Of a stretch of 64,000 nt of DNA, positions 54,101-63,732 are shown piece by piece. Positions within the stretch are counted from its first letter, which is position 1; every line of letters starts with the position of its first letter. The stretch lies in assembly GCA_008360975.2 (NCBI GenBank), contig CM039211.1:68476565-68540564 (forward strand), written 5' to 3'. This stretch comes from Lichenostomus cassidix (Eukaryota > Chordata > Aves > Passeriformes > Meliphagidae). The position numbers and the translations under genes were made by a program. The notes under the pieces are model-generated. The model had not been told where the DNA came from and searched no databases. It was given only the letters and a program-made list of their open reading frames with translations.

Positions 54101-57100
54101 AATATGGGCCTGTGCTGCCTCCCCACAAAGAATGACCGAATGTCAAAACAAAACCGAAATAATTATTTTTACTCTGTCCATATGTAAGATCAGAATTACT
54201 AGGGAAGAACTTGCTAGTTACTGCTGATTCAGAAGGAAAAGCAAGTGTGACATGATGTAAAACTATGTGCTGAAATCAGGGTGTACATGGATTTGCTTTT
54301 AAGCTCAGCCTGCTTAGGGACTCTGTAGTTAGGGCAGAGTTAAATCCCCATGGAATTATTAGCTGCCATCACATCAGCCAAGCTTTCCTTGATTGACTGG
54401 GTTTCTGTAGCTGAAACAGAGCAAAGAACAGCATTTTCCCGTATTCTGATCTCCCCTTGCTGTTACCATTGGATATATGGAGTTGAGGACATGCATCCCA
54501 GTGAAACCTCTTGGTGCCTAATAACAGATGTTTCTATATACAGGCAAGTGGTATCATATTATTTTCTACATCCTCTGTGCAGGGAGAGGGGAAAGATAGA
54601 CTATCTGGAAAAAAAGGTTGTATTCATTATTTCTTGGCCTTAAGAAAATGTGCCTATCAATCCATCAAAAACAAATTTTATTCTGTAATATTAATGTTTA
54701 AGGCTATGCTCTTCTGGCGTATTGATTCTCCATAGGCAGAAGAACTCTGAAATGGAAACGATTTTAGAAATGTAGTTTTCTGTTTCCTTAATATCGTATG
54801 TTCCTGTTGAGAAAGAAAATGGCTTTTCCTTCCCCTTTCTCTCTTTCTGTACTGTATATATTAGTCACAGGAAAGTGGGCCAAGTTTATCCCTTACCCAA
54901 GTCCAAGGACCTTACATCTCTGTGAAATTTCCACAACCAGTTTGTTTCTTAAATAATTAAATACCATCATGTCTTTATTTATAAATATTTCAATACAATC
55001 CTGGCCCAAAGTCAAGATTACAATTAGGATTTCTTTTTTATTTTTTCATTGAGCCCCCACATGCAGGGCAACAACTGAGACAGGATGCTGGTTAAACATA
55101 TGCCTAACTTGGGCTGTGCCCTTTAGGAATTTGAACATTTACTGCTCCTAAAAGACAGAGTTAAACATGTGCTGAAAGTTCCACCTCACTTGTATAATTG
55201 GGGAATGTTTGGGCAATGAAAAGTAGAATCTTCAACTGCTTTGGAACCAAAATCTTGTATTTGAATGTGCACTGGGGATAAGCATTGGAGAGTGTTACAG
55301 ATCTAAAAGGTGCAGTATTGGGCAAAGTTCTGGGTAACTAAATTCTACATCTCTAAAGTTGAGACTGGAATTGAGATGGCAGCTATAATCTCCTCACATC
55401 TCTACATCTGGTGCCTCTATATCGTGGCTAACATACATGGATGCTTCCATTGCCAGTGCTTCTAGTATGTGACGTGGTTTGAAATCTGTTTTTCGCTGTA
55501 GGGGAACAGAAGGTTTAGGTCTCCAGTTCTGTCAGTTTGACACCTCTTGACAGCACAGACCTCCCACTTTGGCACTGTGTTTTTTAGCTTTTCTGTCAAA
55601 CATCTCCTGCTTTTTGAAGAAAGAAATCACTTAATTCATTATGGCTGAAATGCAGTCCTCTACAGATAGCCAGCATATGATCTCTGCAACCTTGGGGCAT
55701 TGTCTGCCAGGACCTAACACAGGGCCTGTAAAGAGGATGCTGGAGACAGTTCAGAGGTGAATGGATCTGGTTCTGGGCCACTGCCTACAAGAGAACTTCA
55801 GTGTAAGGGAAGAAAATGCACATGAAATAATATCACAGATTTCATCCAATATGCTGTTATTTATATAACAGTTACTGATAACTCACAGAAGGTCTCTAAG
55901 CATGGCTTACCAAAGGAGATCATGTAAACAGGAATGCTTGATAGACAGCTGTTTTCTTGAGCCAATAAAAAGAACAAATGTAGCTTGTTTATAAACTCTG
56001 CTAAAATGAGCTCTAAATGGCATTGAAAGAAAAAAAAAGAGAAGTCCTATTTATAAACTCTGCTTCCACACTCAATAAGAGTCTGCAGGCTAAAAGTGTG
56101 AAAAGCCTTCCACCATACGGGTTTGCAAAACACTTGGAAAAATAAAGATGTGTGTGTTTACAGAAAATATCCCAAACTCTCAGCGCCCTGGTGACGATCA
56201 CAGTTGACGAGTTCCATGGTGTCGCTGTACGACTCATTATGTCAAGCATCCATCTTGGCTCAAAGATTTCCTACACTCCTGATCACATATCGCTGCTGAA
56301 ATTATTTCTGCAATTCACAGGAGGGAGAAGTGCTGTTCAGAGAAGGCAACAAAAAGTTAGGTGGAAGGAAAACTGGTTCCAGCCCTACCTCTGCAGTGCT
56401 GTGGGGAAACATGATTCCTGATATCCGTTTAATAGTTGTGGTCAGCACCATGTAGTATTTGTAAACAATTACTCCAAGGTGTAATTGTGTGATTTTGAAG
56501 CAAAGCTTCCCAATTTGTCCAGCTTAGTCACCAGATGGATCCTGGCACAAAGAAGCTCCTTAAAGTTTAGGCTTTTAGTTATGTGAGCGTGACAAAACAT
56601 TGAGTTATTCACAGTCCATTCCTGTATCCTTGCTATGGAGATCACAACACAGTTTAGGGTGGCATCTGTTTCAAGGATGACACATGTTTCCGTGTAATAT
56701 TTTTTAGTATCTGTAGTATCTACACTACAGTATTTTAGAAGGTGGATTGACCACATACAAATTAGAGATATGACTGAGGAAAGGTAGCAATGCCTGATGC
56801 TTAATCAGGAGAGTATTACACAGAGAAAACCGATGCAGCAGAGATGTGCCTTTAACTTATGCCAAATGATTAAGTGGTGATTAACCAAGGGTTGAAATTC
56901 TGAGCTCTGGACTTTTAATAAAGTGTCAAATAAAGATTTAAAGGAAGAAGAAAGAGTAGTCAAAGAAGAAACTCAGTAAGCTTCTATTTTATTACTGTCT
57001 TTTTATTCAGTGTTTTTTTAAGTCCTATATATTTGTACTCTCACATAAAATCCTGTAATAGTGATGGACATTTAGGATGCAATGTTCAAACACATTTAAT

Positions 57101-57264
57101 GGATTTGAAAGCCTGCCTGTTATCAGGCTGTTTTTCGTGTTACCTAATTTTGTAATACATTAATGGAATCCTAACTATTTACAGAATCATTTTAAACATA
57201 AATAGAAATCTTTGTTACATCATTTGTCTTAGCTATATTAAAACTTCTCTGCAAAGCACTTAGT
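45106..57264. other. intergenic AT-rich DNA, no gene seen
   Basis: About 12 kb with no supported gene. It contains low-complexity runs (for example A18 at 49,141-49,158) and short random frames up to 122 codons. No CR1 tail or LTR was recognised by eye. Confidence 0.5.
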
Positions 57265-57267
57265 TGT

Positions 57268-57768
57268 TGCGGCCCAAGCAGCTGAGATAGAGCTCAGTGC
57301 CCTTGAGAATGTGGAGGATTGGGATGAAATGGGAGAAGTGCCAGAAGAAATGGATTATCCCAACAACCTCCCAGAAAAGTATTACAGATAGTATGAGCCG
57401 TTATCTCTCCCCAACCACTCGACGCCTGCATATCTCAGTGTTAGACATTGGTAAATTTAGACTGTAAATTACTTGTATTCACTTTTCTATTTGTTCTGAA
57501 AACTTGTAAACCCACCCAGTTATGTACCCTTATAACCTGTTGCAGAGCCTTTGTTCTGGGCTCTTCAGATGTCTCTCCAAACTCTCCGATCCCCTATGTA
57601 ACCCCCAATAAAGCTGAAGAGACCTCATCTCGTCCCCTCGCATGAGCCGACTTCCAGAAGCCCAAATTCATCTCCTGTGTTGCTCAAAACAGCCCTTCTC
57701 TCCACTGAACGAACTTTCTTGTGGCATTTAAAGCACTTCTGGTTATGACTTCAGAAGTAGCCGCCGCA
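57268..57768 (+). repeat. 5' LTR of the endogenous retrovirus
   Basis: About 501 bp, TGCGGC at the left and GCCGCA at the right being an exact inverted repeat. A left end at 57,265 (TGTTGCGG) is also possible. Near the right are a weak TATA-like TATGTAA (57,595-57,601) and AATAAA (57,607-57,612), spaced as in avian alpharetroviral LTRs where the poly(A) signal directly follows the TATA box. The primer binding site starts two bases after the right end. The boundaries need the 3' LTR for confirmation. Confidence 0.75.
57607..57612 (+). promoter_or_regulatory. LTR poly(A) signal
   Basis: AATAAA within the 5' LTR, with the TATA-like TATGTAA just upstream. In the 3' LTR the same signal would end proviral transcripts. 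Confidence 0.7.
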
Positions 57769-57769
57769 A

Positions 57770-58270
57770 ATGGTGCCCCGTGTGAGGAAAACCACAGATA
57801 CCATCGTGAGAGAAACATCGTGGGAGAAGACGCTGAAACCGCGTGAAAAGAAGAAACCGGGAGAAACAGCAAAAAACCAGATTTCAAACCCCTCCGAAAA
57901 GCGCGGCTGCAGCCGAGCCGCGCCGCGCCGCCCGCCGCCGAGCGGAGGAGGGGGAGCTCCAAAACACCCGCAGCAACGCGTGAAATTTCCACCTGAGAGC
58001 AACACCAAAACTTTCCAGCTTTTGTGGGAGCCTACGCCCGATCAAAGCGAGCGTAGACACCTAGAACGCGACCTCGCGACAACCGACTTTATTTTGCCCC
58101 TGACCTCCTCACGGAAGAGGACCCACGAGTGGTGTAAGTCCCCCGTGACACTGTGGGAGTGGGGAGAGGGAATTCCCCACCCAGTGCCCCTGCAGGGCAG
58201 AGAACGAGTCTCGCTGTGGGGGGAGGGTCAGAGGAACTGTTTTGTTTTTGTTTTTTGTTTTTCGGCTTAG
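57770..58270 (+). CDS. leader open frame, 166 codons, basic product, in frame with gag
   Basis: The frame opens at an ATG overlapping the primer binding site and runs to a TAG 30 bases before the gag ATG, with no frame change between them. The product is rich in Arg and Lys, with clusters such as PREKKKPG and SRKRTHEW, has a Gly/Pro-rich middle and lacks any membrane segment before codon ~155. The start context is only fair (C at -3, G at +4), and shorter upstream AUGs exist (57,642 and 57,745), so translation is uncertain. The strong splice donor at 58,134 falls in codon 122. It could encode a basic leader peptide, or be open by chance in a GC-rich leader. Confidence 0.3.
   Translation: MVPRVRKTTDTIVRETSWEKTLKPREKKKPGETAKNQISNPSEKRGCSRAAPRRPPPSGGGGAPKHPQQRVKFPPESNTKTFQLLWEPTPDQSERRHLERDLATTDFILPLTSSRKRTHEWCKSPVTLWEWGEGIPHPVPLQGRERVSLWGEGQRNCFVFVFCFSA
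57771..57788 (+). other. retroviral primer binding site
   Basis: TGGTGCCCCGTGTGAGGA follows the LTR end by two bases. The TGG start pairs with the CCA end common to all tRNAs. The first bases fit several avian tRNAs (Trp, Phe and His types), but the remainder matches none that I can recall well, so the primer tRNA stays open. Confidence 0.7.
57901..57923 (+). other. leader hairpin with palindromic loop, candidate dimer/packaging signal
   Basis: GCGCGGCT (57901-57908) pairs with AGCCGCGC (57916-57923). The central CGGCTGCAGCCG (57904-57915) is a perfect 12-base palindrome. A GC-rich stem with a self-complementary core about 130 bases after the primer binding site and before the splice donor is the usual place for a retroviral dimer initiation element. 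This is inferred from position and shape only. Confidence 0.45.
58131..58139 (+). promoter_or_regulatory. candidate leader splice donor
   Basis: GGT|GTAAGT: the intron side matches the donor consensus perfectly, while the exon side is weak. It lies about 170 bases before gag, a normal place for the donor of spliced env mRNA. Confidence 0.55.
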
Positions 58271-58300
58271 AAAAAGACCACCCCCCCCGCTTGGACAGCA

Positions 58301-60367
58301 ATGGGCTGCTCTTTTTCTAAGGTCGCGAATCTGAGAGGCGAGATTGAGTCCAAATTAACCACACTTTTAGTTCAGAACGAAGTTTTCTTTAAGAAAAGCC
58401 ATTTAACATCTTTAATACGTTTTATTTTAAAATATTGTCCCCCCGAAAACCCACAAGACATCCTTTCAGGGGATTTCTGGGACGAACTGTCTGAGAAAAT
58501 CTCTTTTCAATGCCGTTTACATGAAAAATTAGCCCTCCGATTGTACCCCCTGGTCTCCAAAATTCACAGTTTAGTAACTGCTGCTGAAAAGCTTTCTTTC
58601 CCCAGTTCCCCTTTTTTATCCCAACACCCTTCTCCTTACCCCTCTATCCTAAAAGGAGCGAGAAATCCCCAGGTAAAACGTAAAAATACGCCCAGAGGCT
58701 GCCTGCGCTGGGACCCGCGGGTTTCTCTCTCTCTCCGAACCCCAGACAGAGACTGCAGCTCTGTTTCAACTCCTCCCTCAACCCCTCTTACCCCTAATCC
58801 GCGCTTTCCCCGATCTCGGAAAAATAAACCCAGGTCCGCGCCAAAAAACGCTGAAAAATACACCCCAAACCGCGCTGAATCCACACAAAGCAATCATGGA
58901 CACGATCATGCCGGTGTCCGTGGGCGTGCCCGACGTTCCCCTTCCCAGCATTCGTCGCAAGCATCTTCTTCCCAGCATTCCCCTTCCTCCTCTCCTTCCG
59001 CCCAATCGCGTCATAACTTCCTCCTATCTACTCCTCCAGGTTTACCCGCAAAAACCTCCCGCGGCTTTCGCCGCGGGAACAGAACCCACTCCTACCATGA
59101 TCTCACTCCCTCCTCCCTCTCCCTAGATCCACCCCCTTCACTCCCTCTCCCAGCCCTGTCCACCGCCTCCTCCATGACGCCAGAGGGGCGGTCCGAACCC
59201 CGACAAAACACCTCCGGAGAACTCTGTCATGGACGCAGCCATTTTGACAGGAACTTCAGCATGTCAACTTCCGGCGGTCAGACTCTCATAGCAGCGCCCG
59301 CCCGGAGGAGGAAAAAGCAGCCACCTCCTTCACCCCAATACCCCTCTCAATCCCAACTCTCTCCTAATTCTAACCACAGTTCCGCCAGTCCCTCACCATC
59401 CCCGATGAGCATCCACAGAGGCAAAACACAAGCTGTCACTTGGTTTCCAATTCCACATTCAGTGAGAGAAAAAATTTTAAAAGCTGCAAAAAATTTTGGC
59501 CAAAATTCAACCTATTTTAACTCATATTTAGATTCAATACTCCAATCAGAAACCCGTTGTCCAGTGGACATTCGAAGCATTATATCAGTGCTATTAACAC
59601 CAGCACAAATGACACTCTGGGAATCACATTTTAAACGGAGGGTCCAATCTCTTTTAACAAATTATAAAACAAACCCCAACTTGCAACACCTGACAATGTC
59701 AATTCTCATTGGATCAGAAGAAGGATTTAATAATCCGATTGAACAAGTGAAAATCATTACAAAATCAATTCAATTAGATTTAATAACAGCAGCACTTCAT
59801 GCCTTAAAGGCTGTTCCTTCAAAACCAGAAACCTTAGTACCTTTCATGTATATTAAACAAAGCCAAACTGAATTATTTACTGATTTCATTGACAGACTCA
59901 CAGCAGCCATTGAAAAACAATTTAAAAATCCTGAACAGCAAGAAGAAGTCATAATTCAAACAGCCTCTGTGAATGCAAATCCCAGATGCAGACAAATCAT
60001 CTCTTCTTTACCCCCAAGCACAGAAATTACCTTATCATTACTGATCGAAGCCTGTTCCCGTCCATCTCTTGAACCCCCTGTCCGAGTACCACAATTCCCT
60101 AAAGCCTATACTTCCCGACCCCAATCCCATTCCAATCCACAACCACATTATACTTGCCACAAATGTGGCCAACCTGGCCATTTGGCAAGAAACTGTCCCA
60201 ATATTTCCCTCTCACGTTCTTCTCCTTTTCCTCCGAGAACACCTACGGAATCCCACCCTGGAACCCCAAACACCTCGCGCCCTGCGTCACAACAATCTAC
60301 ACCTCAAATCGCCAGGAAACCCTCCATTCGTTTTAATCCAACCGCAAATGAGTCAGCAAAAAACTAA
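58301..60367 (+). CDS. gag: retroviral Gag polyprotein
   Basis: 688 codons, intact. Gag forms the virus core and packages the RNA. It starts MGCSFS: Gly2 with Ser6 fits N-myristoylation, and Cys3 may be palmitoylated, so the matrix part should bind membrane. Residues ~1-95 are matrix-like. Residues ~100-375 are an unusually long Ser/Pro/Arg-rich linker with a basic cluster RRRKK (335-339). The capsid part begins near Trp381, with a major-homology-like segment at 520-533 (Gln520, Glu524, Phe529, Arg532; the usual Gly is Ser521). One CCHC zinc knuckle lies at 619-632. I see no PTAP, PSAP or PPxY late motif. Base use switches from CpG-rich in the linker to A-rich from the capsid on. The last codons form the frameshift site. 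Confidence 0.92.
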   Translation: MGCSFSKVANLRGEIESKLTTLLVQNEVFFKKSHLTSLIRFILKYCPPENPQDILSGDFWDELSEKISFQCRLHEKLALRLYPLVSKIHSLVTAAEKLSFPSSPFLSQHPSPYPSILKGARNPQVKRKNTPRGCLRWDPRVSLSLRTPDRDCSSVSTPPSTPLTPNPRFPRSRKNKPRSAPKNAEKYTPNRAESTQSNHGHDHAGVRGRARRSPSQHSSQASSSQHSPSSSPSAQSRHNFLLSTPPGLPAKTSRGFRRGNRTHSYHDLTPSSLSLDPPPSLPLPALSTASSMTPEGRSEPRQNTSGELCHGRSHFDRNFSMSTSGGQTLIAAPARRRKKQPPPSPQYPSQSQLSPNSNHSSASPSPSPMSIHRGKTQAVTWFPIPHSVREKILKAAKNFGQNSTYFNSYLDSILQSETRCPVDIRSIISVLLTPAQMTLWESHFKRRVQSLLTNYKTNPNLQHLTMSILIGSEEGFNNPIEQVKIITKSIQLDLITAALHALKAVPSKPETLVPFMYIKQSQTELFTDFIDRLTAAIEKQFKNPEQQEEVIIQTASVNANPRCRQIISSLPPSTEITLSLLIEACSRPSLEPPVRVPQFPKAYTSRPQSHSNPQPHYTCHKCGQPGHLARNCPNISLSRSSPFPPRTPTESHPGTPNTSRPASQQSTPQIARKPSIRFNPTANESAKN

Positions 60368-60411
60368 ATTATGAACGCGAACACTCACCGCGTGCAGAAA
60401 AAAATAGTGAG
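60358..60411 (+). promoter_or_regulatory. -1 ribosomal frameshift signal (slippery site plus H-type pseudoknot)
   Basis: The slippery heptamer A AAA AAC (60358-60364) is in the gag frame and is followed at once by the gag TAA. Downstream, stem 1 pairs ACGCG (60375-60379) with CGCGT (60389-60393), and stem 2 pairs CTCAC (60384-60388) with GTGAG (60407-60411). Loop 1 has 4 bases, loop 2 has 13 and is A-rich, and the spacer is 10 bases. This is the classical design of retroviral gag-pro frameshifting and explains how the protease-polymerase frame, which has no start of its own, is expressed. Confidence 0.8.
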
Positions 60412-61716
60412 ACCAGAGAACTGAACTGGACATCAGATTCAGACACCGATGATGACACGTTCCAGCATTTGCTGCCAACAGACCCTGACCAAGGACATGC
60501 AACATCTGTATTCTGGTCTGAAAACCTGGCAAAATCTCGTCCTTTGCTGACAGCATCCTTAACACTAAATGAAAAGACAATTACTCTTACTGGACTGGTA
60601 GACTCTGGAGCAGACATCACCATCATTGCACGCCGAGATTGGCCTTCCCAATGGCCTCTCACTGATTCCACCACACCCATTATGGGAGTGGGAGGGAATG
60701 CACAGGCACGTCGAAGTGCCCAAACAGTTGTTTGTGTAAATGTAGAAGGAGCAAAAGGCACTGTCCGTCCCTTTGTAGCGGACCTCTCATACAGTCTGTG
60801 GGGGAGAGATTTGCTCTGCCAATGGGGAGCAAAAATTATCATTCCATCTCCTAAAGAGCAAGTTTTTTCCACCGGGGCTGTGGTGGAGGGCGCTATCCCA
60901 CGTCTTAATTGGCTGAAAGAAGAACCTGTGTGGATTGATCCATGGCCCCTGCCCCTTGAAAAATTGAAAGCCCTCAAAACCCTAGTGGCAGAACAACTTG
61001 CAAAAGGACGAATTGTTCCTTCAACAAGCCCGTGGAACTCTCCAATCTTTGTTATCAGAAAACCTGGTAAGGACGAATGGAGACTTCTCCATGACCTTCG
61101 AGAAATTAACAAGGCCATGGAGGACATGGGATCTCTCCAACCCGGATTACCATCTCCGGCCCTTTTACCCTCAGACTGGAAATTGGCTGTCCTTGATCTG
61201 AAAGATGCTTTCTTTAGCATTCCACTCCACCCTGCAGATCAAGCCAAATTTGCATTTTCAGTGCCTTCTCTGAACAACTCAGAACCACTCCAAAGGTTTC
61301 AGTGGACTGTTCTCCCTCAGGGGATGAAAAACTCACCTGCAATTTGTCAGCAATATATTGCACGAGTTCTCGCCCCTGTGAGACGACAGTTTCCTGAAGT
61401 CCGCATTCTGCATTCCATGGATGACATTCTGGTGTGTGCTCCAACAAGCCCAGAAGTTGAAAAAGTGCTCACAATTGTTTCACATGTTTTCACAAAAGCA
61501 GGTTTTGATATAAGACCAGACAAAATCCAAAAAACAACACCAGTAAAATACCTGGGTTGTACCATCAATGATCGTACTATCCGTCCTCAATGTTTGAAAA
61601 TTGGAAACCTTCCACGCACATTGCGTGATTTACATCAACTGTGTGGCTCCGTGAATTGGGTAAGGCCTCTCCTGGGTATCACAACCGAGGAAATGGCCCC
61701 CTTTTCAACTGTTTAA
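60364..61716 (+). CDS. pol: protease and reverse transcriptase (5' part of pro-pol)
   Basis: Read after a -1 frameshift from gag; this frame needs no own start. An acidic stretch (60,433-60,459) precedes the aspartic protease, with catalytic DSGADITII (Asp codon at 60,601) and a GRDLL segment near its end. Reverse transcriptase follows from about 60,900: VLDLKDAF holds the first catalytic Asp (60,195 bases plus 1,000, codon 61,195), then LPQGMKNSP, then the catalytic box at 61,414-61,425. That box reads SMDD, with Ser in place of the usual Tyr/Phe. No dUTPase or G-patch domain is seen. Protease and RT share one frame, unlike most betaretroviruses. The frame ends early at 61,714-61,716 because of a break near 61,700. 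Confidence 0.85.
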   Translation, partial: LNYEREHSPRAEKNSETRELNWTSDSDTDDDTFQHLLPTDPDQGHATSVFWSENLAKSRPLLTASLTLNEKTITLTGLVDSGADITIIARRDWPSQWPLTDSTTPIMGVGGNAQARRSAQTVVCVNVEGAKGTVRPFVADLSYSLWGRDLLCQWGAKIIIPSPKEQVFSTGAVVEGAIPRLNWLKEEPVWIDPWPLPLEKLKALKTLVAEQLAKGRIVPSTSPWNSPIFVIRKPGKDEWRLLHDLREINKAMEDMGSLQPGLPSPALLPSDWKLAVLDLKDAFFSIPLHPADQAKFAFSVPSLNNSEPLQRFQWTVLPQGMKNSPAICQQYIARVLAPVRRQFPEVRILHSMDDILVCAPTSPEVEKVLTIVSHVFTKAGFDIRPDKIQKTTPVKYLGCTINDRTIRPQCLKIGNLPRTLRDLHQLCGSVNWVRPLLGITTEEMAPFSTV

Positions 61717-63707
61717 TCGGAGGGGGGGAGCTAGACTCCCCAAGAGAATTAACACCAGAAGCTGTGGATGCACTGAGAAAGGTGGAAAAGGCCATATCGG
61801 AAAGGCAAGCCCACCGATATGACCCAAACCTACCTTTTGAGCTTGTGGTCCTGGGGGAAGGCCGGTACATCCACGGGTTAATTTACCAGTGGAGTGTAGA
61901 CCGTCCTGATCCACTCCTTATCATCGAGTGGATCTTCCTCCCCCACCAGTTGGCGAAAACGTTAACTACCCGAGATGAATTTGTATCCAAAGTGATCAAA
62001 AAGGGTAGGTTAAGGCTCCGTGCCTTAGCAGGTCAGGACTTTGTTTTCATACGTGTGCCTTACAAAGCTGAACAATTGGATTTTGAAATGCAATTCAATG
62101 AACCTTTGCAAATGGCTCTCGAAGGGTTCTCTGGCCAAATAACATCAAGCCATCAAAAACACAAACTTCTAAGTACAGCATTTAATTGGTTTGAAAAACC
62201 AAAACTGTCACAAAAACCGATTCCCAACGCCTTGACTGTATTTACAGATGGCTCAGGCACTTCCAAAAAGTCTGTTATGACTTGGAGGAACCCCGCCACA
62301 GGACAGTGGGAGTCCGATGTGCAAGTAATCGAGGGGTCCCCACAAGTTGCCGAGCTTGCTGCTGTGGTGAGATTGTTTGAAAAATTTAAAGAACCTGTCA
62401 ATGTTGTCACAGACTCTGCCTATGTGGCAGGAGTGACATTGAGAGCAGAAAATTCGGTCCTGAAACAAATTGACAATCCGAAAATCATTTCTTTACTCCT
62501 GAGGCTTGTGACAGCCTTGTCCCACCGAGAGCATCCCTATTTTGTGATGCATGTAAGGTCACACTCCGACCTGCCAGGACCCATCGCCGATGGAAACAGT
62601 AGGGCTGATCAATTGGCAGCTTCTGCCCTGAAACCGAATACGCCAGACCACTTCAGCCAAGCGAAGTTGAGCCATCAATTTTTCCATCAAAATGCTCACG
62701 CCTTGGCCAGGCTATTCGGAATCTCTCGAGAACAAGCAAGAGCAATAACTAGGGCATGCCCTAACTGTTCCACCGACGATCTGCCCACTTACCCTATGGG
62801 TGTTAACCCTCGAGGAACTGAGTGTTGTCAAGTGTGGCAAACCGACATCACACATGTTTCCGAATTTGGACGATTGAAATACGTCCATGTGTCAATGGAC
62901 ACATTTTCAGGAGCAATGTTTGCATCAGCCCACTCTGGGGAGAAAACAACAGACTGTATCAGGCATCTCACCCAAGCATTCGCCACACTGGGCATCCCGG
63001 GGCAAATCAAAACTGACAATGGCCCTGCATACTCATCCAAACGATTCAATCAATTCCTCGAAGAATGGGGGATCAGCCATGTCACCGGCATCCCTCACTC
63101 GCCGACAGGCCAAGCAATTGTCGAGAGGGCCCATCAGACCCTCAAAACAACACTTTACAGACAGCTGGGGACCACAACAGAAGTCACCACACCTCACCTC
63201 CGGTTGGCCAAGGCGCTCTATGTCATCAACTTTTTAAATGCCTCGGCCGAGGAGCCCATGCCGCCTATATTTAGGCACTTCATGAACGACAAGAGAGGAA
63301 AATTGAAAATACAACCACCTGTGTTGGTTCGGAATTTGGAAACTTTAAACATTGAAGGACCATTTCCCCTGGTAACCTGGGGACGTGGTTACGCGTGCGT
63401 ATCCACGCCTACCGGGCCCAGGTGGGTTCCAGCAAAATGCGTCAAACCGTACACAGCTGAGGATTTCAAACTTCATCCCCCTCGAGTGAATTTCGCGAAA
63501 CCAAAACAAAAATTCAAACCCAGTTGGGAACGACTTTCAATCCTCAACTGGAAACAACAGAAACAAATCAGACTCAAAGATCCCCCTTTAGTTAAAATAC
63601 CTCTTGAATCATACATATATTCCCTAGCAAATTTTGACTTCCCGAAACCAAAAATTCTTCAGTATTGGGAAGACCCTTTGAAGTTTATAAATGTTATTTT
63701 TGTTTAA
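61701..63707 (+). pseudogene. pol: pol 3' part: RT connection, RNase H and integrase, frame-broken from RT
   Basis: The polymerase continues here in another frame. The switch lies in a C run followed by T bases near 61,699-61,705 and is not a canonical slippery site. Thumb/connection sequence precedes RNase H with all four acidic residues (Asp 62,247; Glu 62,352; Asp 62,412; Asp 62,607). Integrase has the HHCC zinc domain (His 62,673 and 62,685; CPNC from 62,757) and the D,D-35-E triad (Asp 62,844; Asp 63,015; Glu 63,123). A GPRWVPAKCVKPY segment ends the core. The part itself has no internal stop. An ATG at 61,641 opens the frame upstream but is not the real start. A sequencing or assembly error in the homopolymer is possible. 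Confidence 0.85.
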
Positions 63708-63724
63708 TCATGTTTGTTTTGTAG
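63708..63724 (+). promoter_or_regulatory. candidate env splice acceptor
   Basis: T-rich TCATGTTTGTTTTGTAG just after the pol stop, 8 bases before the env ATG. It is well placed to receive the leader donor and make the env mRNA. Confidence 0.6.
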
Positions 63725-63732
63725 GTTTCACG

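Noticed and set aside
60369..61220. 283-codon minus-strand open frame
   Set aside because: It lies opposite protease/RT. It is the mirror of the real coding frame's codon pattern and has no domain of its own.
61717..61732. Purine run (GGAGGGGGGGAG) as a central polypurine tract
   Set aside because: Its position at the RT connection is not where central tracts are known, and a coding explanation suffices.
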